Positions 62,709 through 64,000 of a stretch of DNA of 64,000 bases are shown here, piece after piece. The stretch spans positions 1 through 64,000 of the forward strand of contig SVFD01000009.1 in NCBI GenBank assembly GCA_015057025.1. Direction: 5' to 3'. A program made the position numbers and the translations under genes. This DNA comes from Lachnospiraceae bacterium (GTDB taxonomy: Bacteria; Bacillota; Clostridia; Lachnospirales; Lachnospiraceae). The stretch's first letter is position 1. Each line of letters starts with the position of its first letter. Below the pieces are notes generated by a model. The model was not told the DNA's origin, searched no databases, and saw only the letters and a list, made by a program, of their open reading frames with translations.

Positions 62709-64000
62709 CTACTGTAAAATCTTAAGCACATTGGTTATGGATTTCTCAAGGGCTTCATTACCGCTTTTATCTACTTCCAGTTTATTTCGCTCACTATGGG
62801 TAAGACAGCCGGCTCCATTGACGCAACCGCCCACGCAAGCCATACCTTCGATAAAATTACCGATATCAATTCCTTTATTTGCTTTCAAGAGAGCCATTTT
62901 ACATTCTGCAATACCGTTGCAAACCACAGGACGCAATTCAAAATCCGTTACTCCCTGCTCCTTAATTGCCTCTTCTACAGCCTCGGTTAAGCCTCCGCTC
63001 CTTGCAAATATTCTGCCGAAATAAGAAGCAAAATACATGTGTCCTTCTTCTAAGGTTGTAATATCAATATCTTTACTGTCAAACAATGCCTGTAATTCCT
63101 CAAAAGTAATAACGCAATCCACGTAAGGCTTTATGTCTTCCTGCTGGAACTCCGTTTTCTTAGCGGTGCACGGTCCGATGAATACAATTTTGCAATCCGG
63201 ATGCTTATCCTTAAGCACCTTACTTAAGGCAACCATGGGCGAATCGTTATGAGAAATATGCTTCACCATATCCGGAAACTGTGTCTTAATGTACTGCACA
63301 AAAGCCGGACAGCAGGAACTTGTAAGAAATCCCTTCTCCACCAATTCTTTTGCTTCCGAATCTGCAACCATATCCGCTCCAAGAGCAACCTCAACTACAT
63401 TATGGAAGCCCATCTCGCGCAGTCCTGTTACCACCTGTCCAAGCTTTGCATACTTAAACTGACTGGCAATGGAGGGCGCTACCAAAGCATACACCTTATA
63501 ATTCCGGTTATTGTCACTGTTCTTAATCAAATCAATGGCATCCAGAATGAAGGAAGCATCCGTAATGGCACCGAAGGGGCACTGGTATACGCAGGCACCG
63601 CAGGAGATACATTTATCTTCATTTATAAAAGCCGCCTGATTCTCGTCCATGGTAATGGCCTTTACCTTGCAGGCATTCTGGCAAGGACGTACATTATGCT
63701 TAATTGCACTGTAAGGACATACCTGAGCACATTTACCACATTCAATACACTTGCTTTTATCGATATGGGCATTCTGATTTTCATCGTAGGTAATGGCATC
63801 TCTCGGACACACATCTCCGCATCGGTGTGCTATACAGCCACGGCAGGCATTAGTAACCTCATAACCTCCTACCGGACATTCATCACAGGCAATATCAATA
63901 ACCTGAACTACTCTTTTATAACCCTTACCATCCATAGTGGTATTCATGGCAATTTTGACACTCTCACCAAGAACCGCTCTTTCTTTATATACACAACAGC
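62709..64000 (-). CDS. [FeFe]-hydrogenase-like protein (5' end outside window)
   Basis: At least 430 residues; the frame is open to the window edge (CCVYKERAVLGESVKIAMN precedes the first internal Met at 63947), so the true start lies beyond 64000. N-terminal cysteines, two 4Fe-4S ferredoxin motifs (CIECGKCAQVCP, CISCGACVYQCP), then H-cluster signatures L1 TSSCCPAF, L2 GPCTAKKTE, L3 EGMACVGGCVNGAGC. It matches the group B type of [FeFe]-hydrogenase, whose physiological role is not firmly known. No maturation genes (hydEFG) are in view. Confidence 0.88.
   Translation of the reverse strand, partial: CCVYKERAVLGESVKIAMNTTMDGKGYKRVVQVIDIACDECPVGGYEVTNACRGCIAHRCGDVCPRDAITYDENQNAHIDKSKCIECGKCAQVCPYSAIKHNVRPCQNACKVKAITMDENQAAFINEDKCISCGACVYQCPFGAITDASFILDAIDLIKNSDNNRNYKVYALVAPSIASQFKYAKLGQVVTGLREMGFHNVVEVALGADMVADSEAKELVEKGFLTSSCCPAFVQYIKTQFPDMVKHISHNDSPMVALSKVLKDKHPDCKIVFIGPCTAKKTEFQQEDIKPYVDCVITFEELQALFDSKDIDITTLEEGHMYFASYFGRIFARSGGLTEAVEEAIKEQGVTDFELRPVVCNGIAECKMALLKANKGIDIGNFIEGMACVGGCVNGAGCLTHSERNKLEVDKSGNEALEKSITNVLKILQ

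Noticed and set aside
1..64000. Prophage, integrative element or insertion sequence
   Set aside because: No integrase, transposase, phage structural or conjugation genes were recognised; the only mobile-like signals are the non-coding palindromic elements.

Overview
The window looks like a chromosomal segment of an anaerobic, flagellated, spore-former-related Firmicute, most likely a Lachnospiraceae-type Clostridium relative. This is inferred from: an AT-rich sequence with Gram-positive Shine-Dalgarno sites; sporulation-lineage genes (yabP, yabQ, a bofA homologue, a CotS-like kinase); a Trp T-box; flagellin and FliS; a Tad-type pilus locus in the clostridial arrangement; and an [FeFe]-hydrogenase-like protein. 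I see no prophage, insertion sequence, CRISPR array or rRNA. One tRNA gene (Pro, anticodon CGG) is present. It lacks an encoded CCA end, and a CCA-adding enzyme gene lies 9 kb away.

Layout. 1-1034: the N-terminal half of an Lsa-type ABC-F antibiotic-resistance ATPase (minus strand), behind a promoter and a roughly 270-nt leader with two 3-codon upstream ORFs and mutually exclusive pairings. 1047-5666: rlmD plus a small coupled gene, yhaM, and a membrane-anchored HtrA-like protein without its catalytic triad. 5881-10490: mutS2 followed by a two-component system. 10617-12987: an MTA/SAH deaminase coupled to an HTH membrane regulator, plus two small proteins. 13210-15000: stand-alone trpB under a Trp T-box, with a 27-codon ORF between T-box and gene. 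15008-17966: YdcF-like protein, LytTR/DUF3021 pair and a degenerate CPBP-like protein. 18188-22052: putP, pgi, a membrane protein. 22248-24230 (plus strand): TSCPD protein, murG, bioY.

24248-37349 (minus strand): a long Tad/Flp pilus operon running from a consensus promoter at 37321-37349. Order: CpaA-type prepilin peptidase, TadZ-like, TadA ATPase, TadB, TadC, Flp pilin (58 aa), DUF5702-type protein, TadE-like protein with two Cys-rich modules, second A24 peptidase, TadE-like protein, FHA protein, rhomboid protease. A flavodoxin/SCP2 protein, a HIT protein and a DUF3137-like protein follow. 37378-42950: bofA, yaaL, then fliS, flagellin and a 1045-aa flagellar-associated protein behind a SigD-like promoter.

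43070-47638: HAD phosphatase, DUF4190 protein, MATE exporter, KdpDE-like two-component pair. 47734-50258: a 73-aa leader-peptide-like protein, tRNA-Pro, a membrane protein, and a Y-family polymerase with a small partner. 50465-54861: the conserved mazG / hup / S4 protein / yabP / yabQ / divIC cluster, interrupted by a plus-strand VanZ gene and a palindromic element. 54916-64000: PEGA lipoprotein, CotS-like protein, cca, HAD hydrolase, NSS transporter, chemotaxis receptor, and an [FeFe]-hydrogenase-like protein cut by the window end.

Most notable signals: the ABC-F leader switch (727-1034); two families of dispersed palindromic or promoter-hairpin elements; the very large FliK-like candidate beside flagellin; the Cys-rich TadE-like pseudopilin; and several pseudo-enzymes (HtrA-like, CPBP-like, TadZ Walker A). 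All coordinates and pairings were read by eye; no searches or folding calculations were run.
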